Shown here piece after piece: positions 9,950-19,003 of a stretch of DNA of 64,000 nucleotides. The notes under the pieces are model-generated. The model had not been told where the DNA came from. It did not search any database and saw nothing but the letters and a program-made list of their open reading frames with translations. Source of the DNA: Sphingobacterium sp. UBA2700 (GTDB taxonomy: Bacteria > Bacteroidota > Bacteroidia > Sphingobacteriales > Sphingobacteriaceae); the NCBI GenBank assembly GCA_002354335.1, contig DELI01000020.1, positions 94,814 through 158,813 on the forward strand, given 5' to 3'. A program made the position numbers and the translations under genes. Every line of letters starts with the position of its first letter. Within the stretch, counting starts at the first letter, position 1.

Positions 9950-11236
9950 ATGCGCGCAATCCTAACCACCTGTTCCATCTTTTTGCTTGCCTTGACAACA
10001 AACGCGCAACAGATCGAAATACAAGACACCATAAGCAACAAGCAACAAAAGGATACGCTCCGTAATACGGAGGAACTTTACGATATCGTTGATCTGTTCA
10101 AAGATATTATCCCGTCAAAAAAGCCTAAAGATCAGAAACCAAAGAAAAGATCGCCCATTTCTTACTTGCCCAACATTAACTATAACCCCTCCATTGGTGC
10201 ACAGATCGGTGTCAAAGCAGTAGGCGGAAAAGTGTTAGGCAATCAACCGAATACGCAGATGTCCATTGCTGCGGCAGCATTAAGCTATACGACCCGAGGA
10301 ATTATTGTGGGCTATCTGATTCATGATATTTACACGCCTTCCAACAAGTGGAATATTAAGGGGAATGTTATGGTGGCTAAAGCCGTAGGACTAGATTATG
10401 GTCTAGGAATGGGAACGCCGATAGACAACCCGACTGAAGAAGAGCTGATCATTAACAATCCCGAAAGACAGCGTTTTGTCAACAAATTCACCGCATATAC
10501 CATCAATGAGCGTATATATAAACAACTTTTCCCAGGTGCATTTGTAGGTGCAGGTGTCTTCTTCGAACTCAAGAGAGGCTTGGAGACCTTTGGTAGTGCT
10601 GAAAACATGTCGCCTACTCAAATATATAGTCGATGGAACAACTTTAACCCTGTCGATATCAATAACAACGGATTAATGGTCAATATGCAATACACCACAC
10701 GCGATAATCCCAATAGTGCGCATAAAGGCATGTATGTCGACGTAGTTTTACGCATGAACCAGGAATGGATGGGCAGTGAGCACAATGCCTACCAATTGCA
10801 GACAGATTTCCGTAAGTACTGGCAATTGTCATCCAGCAGAAGCAACCATGTTTTAGCCTTTTGGAATTTCGGATCGTATAAGCTAGGTGGAAAACTTCCT
10901 TATGTAGATCTTCCAGGAACCAGTAAAGACCCTTATGCAAGAAGTGGACGCGGATATACCATGGGATATTTCAAGGGACTCTCCTACTTCTATTCTGAAG
11001 TTGAATATAGATATCCGATTCTGCGCAACCAATTCTTGAGTGGTGTTGTTTTTGCCAACGTACAAAGCACGAACGATCAGATGGGCACTAAGCTCTTTCA
11101 ACAATGGCAGCCAGCGGCAGGTGCAGGTCTTCGCGTCTTATTCAATAAAGCAACCCGAACGAACTTATGTATAGACTATGCCTTCGGAAAATTCGGACAA
11201 CGAGGGCTATTCTTGGGCTTGAATGATGCATTTTAA
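9950..11236 (+). CDS. Outer-membrane surface-antigen (BamA/TamA-type) beta-barrel protein
   Basis: The frame extends upstream to ATG 9884, but ATG 9950 begins directly with a signal peptide (MRAILTTCSIFLLALTTNAQQ), so it is taken as the start (428 residues). After a charged linker rich in Lys and Pro, the rest has the alternating hydrophobic pattern, glycine-rich turns and terminal aromatic (LGLNDAF) of a bacterial surface-antigen domain, the 16-strand barrel of BamA and TamA. No POTRA domains are present, so it is one of the short barrel-only members that are common in Bacteroidota and of unclear function. It follows the PLP enzyme gene closely. Confidence 0.75.
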   Translation: MRAILTTCSIFLLALTTNAQQIEIQDTISNKQQKDTLRNTEELYDIVDLFKDIIPSKKPKDQKPKKRSPISYLPNINYNPSIGAQIGVKAVGGKVLGNQPNTQMSIAAAALSYTTRGIIVGYLIHDIYTPSNKWNIKGNVMVAKAVGLDYGLGMGTPIDNPTEEELIINNPERQRFVNKFTAYTINERIYKQLFPGAFVGAGVFFELKRGLETFGSAENMSPTQIYSRWNNFNPVDINNNGLMVNMQYTTRDNPNSAHKGMYVDVVLRMNQEWMGSEHNAYQLQTDFRKYWQLSSSRSNHVLAFWNFGSYKLGGKLPYVDLPGTSKDPYARSGRGYTMGYFKGLSYFYSEVEYRYPILRNQFLSGVVFANVQSTNDQMGTKLFQQWQPAAGAGLRVLFNKATRTNLCIDYAFGKFGQRGLFLGLNDAF

Positions 11237-11322
11237 CCTGTACAAATCCCTGTTTTAATCGCATTCTGTTTCCAAATCTTCAGTTATTTTCGGTATTTTG
11301 CGAGCAAATCAGCCTTGAAATC

Positions 11323-13416
11323 ATGCTTGTATATCCGAAGAAATCCTACTTTTCTATTCTTGCCTTTACGCTAATTGCTTTTCATGGTCTTGCGCAAACG
11401 ACGAGACCCGACACCAGTTTATCCGAAATAGCACCCATTGAGATTAAGGCGCACTTCAATTCCCAAGCGATGCTAGATCTAACCAGCTCGGCGCGGGTGG
11501 TCAGCAAACGCCTTCTTGAATCACAAAATACCAATACGATCCTAAGCGCAGTGAACAGCACAACAGGAGTACGCATGGAAGAGCGGTCTCCAGGAAGCTA
11601 TCGCCTAGCACTACGAGGCAGCATGATTCGCTCCCCTTTCGGTGTGCGAAACACCAAAATATATCTCGACGAAATCCCCTTTACGGATGCCAGCGGAAAT
11701 ACCTACCTCAACATTATCGATCCGGTAGGCATTAATCATATTCAGATTATTAAGGGACCTGACGGATCCTTATACGGCCCAAATACTGGAGGTGTACTAC
11801 GTATTATACCCAATGGATTGACGAGCCAAAGGTCTAATGAAAAATCGTTGCTGCTTAGCGCTGGTTCTTATGGACTATTTCAGCAACAATTAAATATCGA
11901 ACAGCAGGTCAACGAAAAATACAGCTTTGCTTTCAGCCAGGCATTTACACGCTCTGATGGCTATAGAACACAAAGCGGGGTGAATAAGAAGTTCTTCCAA
12001 ACGGCACATCAATGGAACTATAATGAAAAAGGTCAGCTTAAGTTTTTAGGTCTTTATGCCGACCTTGGCTACGAAACTCCAGGCGGATTAACAGAAGCAC
12101 AGTATTTAGAGGATCCGACTCAGGCTAGACCTGCCGGAGGCCCATTCCCAAGTGCCGTTGATCAAAAAGCCGCCATATACAATAAGACGACAATCGGAGG
12201 AATCACCCATAGCTACCAATTCAATGATTATCTACGCCACGTGATTTCCGTATTTGGAAGCTACACCGATTTCAAAAATCCTTTCGTAACGAACTATGAA
12301 ACCCGTAGCGAAAAGAATCTTGGCGCTCGAACCTACTTTTCATACGAGAACTTGGAGATGGAAAACTTGCAATGGGAAATGCAGTTAGGAGCGGAAGGAC
12401 AAAAGGGATGGTACGACATCAAGAACTATGAAAACAATTTTGGCAATAAAGGTGACTTAAACTATGACGATCATTTAGAGAATTTTCAGCATTTCTATTT
12501 CTACCGCCTGAAAGCAAAAATTGCTCAACGTTTTATCGCCGAAGGTTCCATCGGCTTGAATGTAAATAATATTGATTTCGAACAACAGGCGCTCAATGCA
12601 GCTGCGATGAAAGGTTCGAAAGATTTCAAAAACAGCTGGATGCCACGCTTAGGACTCTCCTATTTAATTCTTCCGGAATTTGCAATGCGTGCTTCCATCT
12701 CGAAAGGCTATTCCACGCCAACCATATCCGAGGTTCGATCTTCCGACAATCAAATCAACCAGAATCTTAACCCCGAAGACGGCGTAAATTATGAAGCTGG
12801 ATTTCGCTACGAAACAAAAAACCGCCGCTTTATAGCTGATTTAGCAGCTTATCAATTCAATATGAAAAATGGAATCATTCGGCAATTGAATGAAGATGGT
12901 GCTGAATTTTTCACGAACGCCGGAGAGATAACGCAGAAAGGAATAGAAGCTAGCGTTTTAACTCAAATCATCCGCCCGGATCAAAACCTGGTTGTACGCA
13001 GTTTGATTTTCTCTTCCAATCTCACTTTCCAAGATTATAAATTCAAAAATTATAAAGTAGACGATAAGGATTACTCGGGCAATTCCGTTACGTCTATCCC
13101 TAAGTGGATCTGGGTGAACACCTTGGCACTAGAACTGCCTAAGAAATTTGAAATCAACATATTCCATAATCATACCTCTTCCATTCCTTTAAATGATGCC
13201 AACAGCTTCTATGCAAAGAAATATCACCTGGTACAAGCAAAATTAGCGTGGACTACCGGATTTATGAACAAATATCAACTCCAGTTATTTGCCGGCGTGG
13301 ACAACCTGCTTAATGAAAAATACAGCTTAGGAAACGATATCAATGCCATGGGTAATCGTTTTTATAATGCTGCTGCCGAGAGGAATTATTATGGTGGAAT
13401 CAAAATCATGATGTAA
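11323..13416 (+). CDS. TonB-dependent outer-membrane receptor
   Basis: A 697-residue receptor with a signal peptide (to about residue 25, HGLAQ), an N-terminal plug (ARVVSKRLLES through NGL, including IQIIKGPDGSLYGPNTGGVLRI) and a long C-terminal barrel ending in a YYGGIKIMM strand. The size and the lack of an N-terminal carboxypeptidase-like domain or SusD partner make it resemble FecA/siderophore receptors more than SusC. The Crp-type regulator starts 22 bp downstream and an AhpD-like gene follows, so the three may share a transcript. GTATTTTG at 11293-11300 is a near match to the -7 box. Substrate is unknown; an iron chelate is the usual guess. Confidence 0.9.
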   Translation: MLVYPKKSYFSILAFTLIAFHGLAQTTRPDTSLSEIAPIEIKAHFNSQAMLDLTSSARVVSKRLLESQNTNTILSAVNSTTGVRMEERSPGSYRLALRGSMIRSPFGVRNTKIYLDEIPFTDASGNTYLNIIDPVGINHIQIIKGPDGSLYGPNTGGVLRIIPNGLTSQRSNEKSLLLSAGSYGLFQQQLNIEQQVNEKYSFAFSQAFTRSDGYRTQSGVNKKFFQTAHQWNYNEKGQLKFLGLYADLGYETPGGLTEAQYLEDPTQARPAGGPFPSAVDQKAAIYNKTTIGGITHSYQFNDYLRHVISVFGSYTDFKNPFVTNYETRSEKNLGARTYFSYENLEMENLQWEMQLGAEGQKGWYDIKNYENNFGNKGDLNYDDHLENFQHFYFYRLKAKIAQRFIAEGSIGLNVNNIDFEQQALNAAAMKGSKDFKNSWMPRLGLSYLILPEFAMRASISKGYSTPTISEVRSSDNQINQNLNPEDGVNYEAGFRYETKNRRFIADLAAYQFNMKNGIIRQLNEDGAEFFTNAGEITQKGIEASVLTQIIRPDQNLVVRSLIFSSNLTFQDYKFKNYKVDDKDYSGNSVTSIPKWIWVNTLALELPKKFEINIFHNHTSSIPLNDANSFYAKKYHLVQAKLAWTTGFMNKYQLQLFAGVDNLLNEKYSLGNDINAMGNRFYNAAAERNYYGGIKIMM

Positions 13417-13438
13417 ACGCACTAATCCTCCATGATAA

Positions 13439-14014
13439 ATGCTAAGTTCTTTTCGCCAACATATTCAAAGATATCAGAAAATCAGCGACGAGCAATTCGA
13501 CGCGATAAAACCTTATTTTGAAGTCCATTCCCTCAAAAAGAAAGAGAACATTCAAGAAGCGGGACAAGCACAGCTGTATAATTATTTTGTACTTGAAGGT
13601 TGCCTCCGGATGTACACCTTACATGAAAAAGGTCAGGAAATCACGACCGAATTTGCGCTGGAATCCTGGTGGCTCTGTGACCAAAAAGCATATCTAGGAA
13701 AAACTGAAACAGATTGTTATATACAGGCGGTAGAAAACAGCATAATAATAAGAATTAGTAGAGATAAAGAACAATTACTAATTAAAGAACAGCCATTTAT
13801 ACAAATTTATATTCTAGAAATGTATCAAAAGGCGTTCGCAGCAGCACAGTTCCGAAACAAATTATTTAAACTCTACTCCAAGGAGGAGATCTTCATCCAA
13901 TTCAACAGTAATTTCCCTGAGTTCGTACAGCGCGTACCGCAATACCTTATTGCCTCCTATTTAGGTTTAACGCCAGAGTACCTTAGCGAAATTCGAAAAA
14001 AAATGATTTCTTAA
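13439..14014 (+). CDS. Crp/Fnr family transcriptional regulator
   Basis: A 191-residue regulator with a cyclic-nucleotide-binding-like barrel (residues about 25-115, including YNYFVLEGCLRMYTLHEKGQEI) and a C-terminal helix-turn-helix ending LGLTPEYLSEIRKKMI. There is no cysteine cluster for an Fe-S centre and no obvious conserved cAMP-phosphate Arg-Ser pair, so it is probably not a true Fnr or CRP. Such proteins in Bacteroidota often sit beside small redox enzymes, and here an AhpD-like gene follows by 62 bp. It may control the TonB receptor and AhpD genes around it; this is inference from position. Confidence 0.88.
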   Translation: MLSSFRQHIQRYQKISDEQFDAIKPYFEVHSLKKKENIQEAGQAQLYNYFVLEGCLRMYTLHEKGQEITTEFALESWWLCDQKAYLGKTETDCYIQAVENSIIIRISRDKEQLLIKEQPFIQIYILEMYQKAFAAAQFRNKLFKLYSKEEIFIQFNSNFPEFVQRVPQYLIASYLGLTPEYLSEIRKKMIS

Positions 14015-14076
14015 ACTAGCTTAAGATTTTCTTGTTCTTTCCTTTGCAACTTTGCTATATCAAAAACAAGAACAAT

Positions 14077-14517
14077 ATGAAAGCAAGAATGAACATCGGC
14101 GAGCTGGAACCTAACGGCTACAAACGCGTTATAAACTTAGAAAACTATCTACAGGCATCTGATCTAGACAAAACACATCTAGAACTTATCAAAATTCGAG
14201 CATCGCAGATCAATGGCTGTGCTTTCTGTATCAATATGCACACGAAGGATGCCATGGCACAGGGAGAAACAGCTCAACGCATCTTCTTACTAAATGCATG
14301 GCGCGAAACGAATGTCTTTACCCCTGAGGAACGCACGATCCTAGCCATGACAGAGGAAGTAACCAAGATACATGAAGCGGGTTTAACCGAAGAGACCTAT
14401 CAATCTGCAAAATCATTGTTTACTGATAGCTACATTGCCCAAATTATCTTAGCGATCGCGACCATCAATGTCTGGAATCGAATTGCGATTACTAGCCACA
14501 CGCAACCAGAATTGTAA
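14077..14517 (+). CDS. Carboxymuconolactone decarboxylase/AhpD-like protein
   Basis: A small all-helical AhpD-fold protein. The motif CAFCINMHTKDA contains the CxxC pair and downstream His typical of AhpD-type alkylhydroperoxidases, which relay electrons in peroxide reduction. ATG 14077 (MKARMNIGELEP) is chosen over the frame opening at 14032 because the upstream residues are not family-like and because a -7-like box (CAACTTTG, about 14047-14054) lies in that stretch. Its place after a Crp-family regulator suggests a role in redox or nitrosative stress, but the natural substrate is unknown. Confidence 0.88.
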   Translation: MKARMNIGELEPNGYKRVINLENYLQASDLDKTHLELIKIRASQINGCAFCINMHTKDAMAQGETAQRIFLLNAWRETNVFTPEERTILAMTEEVTKIHEAGLTEETYQSAKSLFTDSYIAQIILAIATINVWNRIAITSHTQPEL

Positions 14518-14540
14518 GGGACAAGTTCGAGGTAAAACCA

Positions 14541-14620
14541 TTACAAAGCCCTTTCAAACCCAATGATCAGCCCTTTCAAAACCCATTCGGAGCGGCTGAA
14601 CATTGGGTCGATAATGGGTT
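14541..14620. repeat. Dispersed intergenic repeat, copy A
   Basis: An 80-base noncoding element with two direct copies of GCCCTTTCAAA (about 14549-14559 and 14570-14580), AACCCA/ACCCAT blocks, and inverted partners (CATTGGGT, AATGGGTT) downstream, so it can fold into a stem structure. A sister copy with a 22-base identical core lies at 63787-63869. It sits just downstream of the AhpD-like gene. It has no coding frame of its own and looks like a REP/MITE-type genomic repeat. Confidence 0.65.
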
Positions 14621-14730
14621 ATAAATAAGTCTGAGCAGATGCATTCCCGTCCAAACCTTTGAATCAACCAGAGAAAGAAAAGTTTTTTAATGCATATTCC
14701 GTAAATTAGGGTATACCAACAATAAACGAG

Positions 14731-15042
14731 ATGAAGACAATCACAAGAATATGGCATGGTATAACGCGGAAAGAGGATGCGGACATCTACCTGAATTACC
14801 TAACCAGCACCGGCATGAAAGACTATCGCAGCACGAAAGGAAACCTTTCTGCGAAGGTGCTGCGACGCATTGATCATGATATCTGTCATTTTATGACGGT
14901 GACGGAATGGGAATCCACCAGTAGCATTCAAGAGTTTGCCGGAGAGCATTTTCAGCGCGCACGTTATTATCCCGAAGACAAAAAATATCTGTTAGAATTC
15001 GAAGAGTTTGTTACACATTTCGAGACTTACGATTTTGAATAA
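14731..15042 (+). CDS. Antibiotic biosynthesis monooxygenase-like (ABM) domain protein
   Basis: A 103-residue single-domain protein with the pattern of a dimeric alpha-beta barrel: an opening strand TRIWHGITRKEDADIYLNYL, a central VTEWESTSSIQEFAGE and a short C-terminal helix. Proteins of this size and fold include heme-degrading or quinol monooxygenases and many small unknowns. No catalytic residues stand out. Its 3' end overlaps the end of the converging histidine kinase gene by 16 bp. Confidence 0.6.
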   Translation: MKTITRIWHGITRKEDADIYLNYLTSTGMKDYRSTKGNLSAKVLRRIDHDICHFMTVTEWESTSSIQEFAGEHFQRARYYPEDKKYLLEFEEFVTHFETYDFE

Positions 15043-16790
15043 TGCCGGCTTTTATTGGTCGGAATACTAAAAGAGAAGGTACTTCCAACCCCAACGCTGC
15101 TTTCTACCGCGATGGTTCCGCCTTGATTCTCGATAAAGTCTTTTGCTATGGAAAGTCCCAAACCTGTGCCCGACCGCATCGAACCTGGTATTTGAAAATA
15201 GCGATCGAAAATGCGATCCTTATAGCTACTATCAATCCCTTTACCATGGTCTTGTACGGAAAATACCAATTTAGCGTCCTTTTTCAGCAGTGAAACGATG
15301 ATTTTACTGTGCTCTGCGGAATATCGAATTGCGTTTGTAATAAAATTCGTAAGTACCCAAGCTGTTTTTTCCTCATCAATATATACCTCCGGGAGATCTT
15401 CATCCAGCTCTGTTACGAGCTCAATATGCTTCTGCTCGGCCTGCAATCGTGTTGCCTGAAGCGCATAAGTGATGACGGGCATAGGATTGCACCAAGTTGC
15501 AAATAGCTTGATGTTTCCGGTTTCTACTTGCGACATATTAAGCAATTCTGAAGTAATTCGCAGCAACCGCTCGCTATCGTCTTTGATCCCCTCCATTAAT
15601 TTCCGTTGATTTTCGCTCAGCTCGCCAGTCTTTGGATGATTCAGCAACTCTAGCCCCATCTGAATCGATGCTATTGGCGTCTTCAATTCATGTGACACGG
15701 TTGCTATGAAATTCGTTTTAGCAACATCCCGCTCTTTAAAACTGGTAATATTCTTAAGTATAATCACCTCTCCAACATGCTGCAATTCCTGCTCTCCGGT
15801 CGGAACAATTTCGATAGGATATACCTGCTTTTCAAAATAGCTCTCTTTATTGTCGGCAAAAATATGGAGGGTATTTTTTTCTACTGTATGATTTGTTGCA
15901 ATATCCTGCCCTATCGGGATTTCAACAATCTTTTTGATCAGATCGCTCGCATTAGCGAGTTCTTGAAGGGACTTCGCCTTGACCTCTTCTCTGCTTAAGC
16001 CGATCATTTGTAATGCTTCATCGTTGATAAATAGGATTTCGTTTTTATCATTTAATCCAATAACCGGATCGTGCATACTATTTACCAGTGCCTCAACTCG
16101 CTTCTTTTCTTGTAAAATATGATCTAACTTACTGTTGGAATATTCTTGTAGGCGCTCCGCCATACTATTGAATGAATTTGCCAGGTCGACAAATTCGGAA
16201 TCGCCCTTAAAGTAAAGACGCTGTGCATAATTTTGGTTAGCAATCTCGCGGATACTGTTGGTTAGTTTTTTGATGGGGTCAGCAATATTGCTAGGCAAAT
16301 TGACCCACAACACAAAAGCAATCAAAAAACTTATGGCACCTAAAACGGATATCAATAAAAAAGCCTCGTTAGCCAGTAATTTTGTATGATCGTTCTTTTT
16401 AACGATGGCCGCCATGTTCACGTTCATAAGGTTAACGAGTTCTTCCCTGAATTCCATCCCATGTTTATTCTCGCCGGGATCTGCTAAAAGCCTGTTCAGC
16501 TTCAGTTCTAAATTTGCGGTGATTTCTTTCTCGCTCAGTTCGGTAACATTTTTCTGCTGTTTGGCTAAATTAGCCCGTAAGACGCTAAGCGATGTTGTAT
16601 CGCCCGAACTATATTGATCTGCCGCAGCAATCATATTCCTCGCATATTCCACCGATAGATAATTAGCCGCTAAAATATTATCGGCCTCCTTCTTGAGAGA
16701 GCTGACATACCAGGTACTCGCAAAAGCAAGCAACAGGATCATTAGAAACATTAATCCAATACCTATATTTAATTTAGTTTTGATTTTCAT
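15027..16790 (-). CDS. Membrane histidine kinase with HAMP and PAS domains (Kdp-linked)
   Basis: A 587-residue sensor kinase. Helices at about 10-30 and 143-165 flank a 110-residue extracytoplasmic segment. They are followed by HAMP (about 165-220), PAS (about 230-350), the HisKA phospho-acceptor H367 in FIATVSHELKTPIAS, and a HATPase domain with N box NFITNAIRYS, G1 DHGKGID and G2 GTGLGLSIAKDF. Its ATG overlaps the stop of the KdpD sensor-half gene by 4 bp, implying translational coupling. It supplies the kinase that the truncated KdpD lacks, but its own sensory region is unrelated to KdpD. The probable partner is the NtrC-type regulator at 24039-25382. Confidence 0.92.
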   Translation of the reverse strand: MKIKTKLNIGIGLMFLMILLLAFASTWYVSSLKKEADNILAANYLSVEYARNMIAAADQYSSGDTTSLSVLRANLAKQQKNVTELSEKEITANLELKLNRLLADPGENKHGMEFREELVNLMNVNMAAIVKKNDHTKLLANEAFLLISVLGAISFLIAFVLWVNLPSNIADPIKKLTNSIREIANQNYAQRLYFKGDSEFVDLANSFNSMAERLQEYSNSKLDHILQEKKRVEALVNSMHDPVIGLNDKNEILFINDEALQMIGLSREEVKAKSLQELANASDLIKKIVEIPIGQDIATNHTVEKNTLHIFADNKESYFEKQVYPIEIVPTGEQELQHVGEVIILKNITSFKERDVAKTNFIATVSHELKTPIASIQMGLELLNHPKTGELSENQRKLMEGIKDDSERLLRITSELLNMSQVETGNIKLFATWCNPMPVITYALQATRLQAEQKHIELVTELDEDLPEVYIDEEKTAWVLTNFITNAIRYSAEHSKIIVSLLKKDAKLVFSVQDHGKGIDSSYKDRIFDRYFQIPGSMRSGTGLGLSIAKDFIENQGGTIAVESSVGVGSTFSFSIPTNKSRHYSKS

Positions 16791-17911
16791 GAAAGTATAA
16801 TTAAATCGACTTCAATAGGTTCTAATTTCTTGAGTAGTTTCCGGAATAAACCCATTGCCCATAAAATTCTAAAAAATGGCCAATGCGGCCTGCCAATACA
16901 CAATGTAGTAATCTGCATCTGCAATACTTGTTCGACTATTTTGCTAGGAACGTCCCTTCCGCCTGTTTGTATGACTTGCCCGCCCAATTCCGTTGCCAAT
17001 TTAAAATTATTAATTAGAAAACGTTGTTTGTCCAACGCGATTTTATTGCTGCTTTCCCTTGCTGTCTGTACGTATAGAACGAACCATTCCGCATGGTAAT
17101 AACTTGCCAGTCGAGACGTCTTGCGGATCAGATTCCTAGCCCGCTTCTCATCCGTACCGATACAGACCATAAAGCGTTCCAAACGTCTCTTTTTTGTATC
17201 GATATGAACGCGTTCATGCTTTTTAATTGTATGGCTCGCAACCTCCTTTACCGCCAATTCCCGAAGTAGTTCCAAATGCTCTTCCCGAAAGAAATTGCTC
17301 AATGCGGTTTGAATCTTGTCCTCGTGATAAATCTTGCCTTCTTTTAAGCGAACAATCAGATCTTCTACACTGATATCGATCAACAGCAACTCATCTGCCA
17401 TATCAAAAACCTTATCGGGTACCCGTTCCTTCACCTCCATTTTGAGATAGGCAGAAAGCTCCACTTGTAAACTTTCGATATGTTGGATATTAATGGCGGA
17501 TATAACATTGATTCCAGCTTCCAAAAGTTCGACGACGTCTTGCCAACGTTTCTCATTTTTGCTTCCGGGTATATTGCTATGCGCTAATTCATCAACGACG
17601 ACGACCTCCGGCCTGAGCTTTAAAATCAGATCCACATCCATTTCTTCCAGCTCGTTGCCTTTATAGTAAAGCTTCCTGCGCTGAAGAATGGGAAGTCCCC
17701 CTATCAAAGCTTCGGTTTCCGCACGACCATGCGTTTCGATATAGCCAATTTTAACAGAGATGCCATTGCGCAATAAATTATGAGCCTCCTGTAACATACG
17801 GTAGGACTTCCCCACACCGGCACTCATACCCAGGTAGATCTTAAACTTTCCCCGCCTGGCTTGTTTTAGCAAGTCCAGGAAATATTCGGCCGATTTGCGT
17901 TGTTCTTCCAT
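16787..17911 (-). CDS. kdpD: KdpD N-terminal sensor half (KdpD domain plus Usp domain), no kinase
   Basis: A 374-residue protein matching only the cytoplasmic N-terminal part of KdpD. It has Walker A GMSAGVGKS at 28-36, Walker B and the adjoining family motif VVVVDELAHSNIPGS at about 103-117, then INIQHIESLQ and a universal-stress-protein-like domain from about 230 to the end. The four membrane helices, GAF and histidine kinase of full KdpD (about 890 residues) are absent. The frame ends cleanly and overlaps the next kinase gene by 4 bp, so this is a stable split and not a broken gene. It should act as a soluble potassium or ATP sensor that works through the separate kinase. Confidence 0.92.
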   Translation of the reverse strand: MEEQRKSAEYFLDLLKQARRGKFKIYLGMSAGVGKSYRMLQEAHNLLRNGISVKIGYIETHGRAETEALIGGLPILQRRKLYYKGNELEEMDVDLILKLRPEVVVVDELAHSNIPGSKNEKRWQDVVELLEAGINVISAINIQHIESLQVELSAYLKMEVKERVPDKVFDMADELLLIDISVEDLIVRLKEGKIYHEDKIQTALSNFFREEHLELLRELAVKEVASHTIKKHERVHIDTKKRRLERFMVCIGTDEKRARNLIRKTSRLASYYHAEWFVLYVQTARESSNKIALDKQRFLINNFKLATELGGQVIQTGGRDVPSKIVEQVLQMQITTLCIGRPHWPFFRILWAMGLFRKLLKKLEPIEVDLIILS

Positions 17912-17923
17912 CCTATTTGAATA

Positions 17924-19003
17924 CTAAAAGCGCCAAGTCAATGCTGTTGTCAAGCTTCTATTTTTGGGATCATATTGATCTGCTTTACTTCTGAATATGT
18001 CGGAGTTGCTATGAAGATATCGAAATTCAGATCGCCAGTATAAGCCATCGAACAGGCATACGTCGAAACCCGTGGAAAAGCCAAGAATTTCGGATGGGTT
18101 GCCTGCTACATGTTCAAAAAGAACGGCATCTGCATCGTTAAAATATTCCAAACGAGCATTTAAGCTATATTTATCAGATATTCTATAGCGAGCTTGCAAG
18201 CCTGCTGTCCAATACTTCGCAAGACCCTTTTCGAAAGATCGTCGCTGTATTGCGTAATCAAATAGCCCTAAAAGACGGAGGCGATCTGTTGGATCCACTT
18301 GCACAAAGAAGTCATGAAAAATGCGTAAGCTGTCTGGTCCTTCCTTTCCTATATAGGAGCTGCTATTCAACAATACTCTGTCGGAAGGTTTATATTGTAC
18401 TTGATGGCCAAAGGATAAACCCGTGCTTGATTCAGGCAACTGTATTTTTTGCCAACCATTCAGTGCCAAAACACTCATGTTCCACTTTCCATTCGGGCAT
18501 TGATAACTTAATCTTGCTCCCGTTTCAAAATACGGAGAGTTCTCGGCGGCTATACTGCGCGTTAAGGTGATATTGTCTATACCAATGGCGCTTTCCGGGC
18601 CAATGTGCGAAGGCATAATACCAGCATCGATCCATAAATTAGACTTCCGGCTTAACTTATATCCCACATTGGCCTCATAAATAAGTTTATACAGTCCTTG
18701 CTCTGCGGAATAATTGGCATTCATATAAGATCCTGCTGCAAACGCTACTTGGCTTCGGATCCGCTCGCTCTGATAATTCGCCCGCAGCAGCGCAATGTTG
18801 ACAGCAACTTCATTGCTTCGATGATGGGAATAAATGAATGCTGCCTTTTCATGGTTTGACGGCTTTTGTGGATCGTAGCTATAGTATGTTTCCAAGTATC
18901 CGCTAAATGTTAGCTTGCTTTTCAAACTGTCCTTATCCTCTTGTGCATACAGGCATGCGGTACTAAAGCAACAAAGCCCAGCAAGTAAACCCTTAATTTC
19001 CAT
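17924..19003 (-). CDS. Outer-membrane beta-barrel porin within the kdp operon
   Basis: A 359-residue protein with a signal peptide (residues 1 to about 20, CLYAQ), then amphipathic strands with aromatic girdles (YLETYYSYDPQKPSNHEKAA, WIDAGIMPSHIG, YFETGARLSYQ) and a terminal TWRF, typical of OmpL-like beta-barrel porin-2 proteins. Its ATG lies 11 bp inside kdpC, and kdpD' begins 12 bp after it, so it is firmly part of the kdp transcript. The natural inference is an outer-membrane K+ entry route induced together with the high-affinity pump. Ion selectivity cannot be read from sequence. Confidence 0.85.
   Translation of the reverse strand: MEIKGLLAGLCCFSTACLYAQEDKDSLKSKLTFSGYLETYYSYDPQKPSNHEKAAFIYSHHRSNEVAVNIALLRANYQSERIRSQVAFAAGSYMNANYSAEQGLYKLIYEANVGYKLSRKSNLWIDAGIMPSHIGPESAIGIDNITLTRSIAAENSPYFETGARLSYQCPNGKWNMSVLALNGWQKIQLPESSTGLSFGHQVQYKPSDRVLLNSSSYIGKEGPDSLRIFHDFFVQVDPTDRLRLLGLFDYAIQRRSFEKGLAKYWTAGLQARYRISDKYSLNARLEYFNDADAVLFEHVAGNPSEILGFSTGFDVCLFDGLYWRSEFRYLHSNSDIFRSKADQYDPKNRSLTTALTWRF

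Noticed and set aside
14032..14076. Upstream start for the AhpD-like gene
   Set aside because: The added residues are not family-like and the DNA there contains a promoter-like CAACTTTG, so ATG 14077 is preferred.
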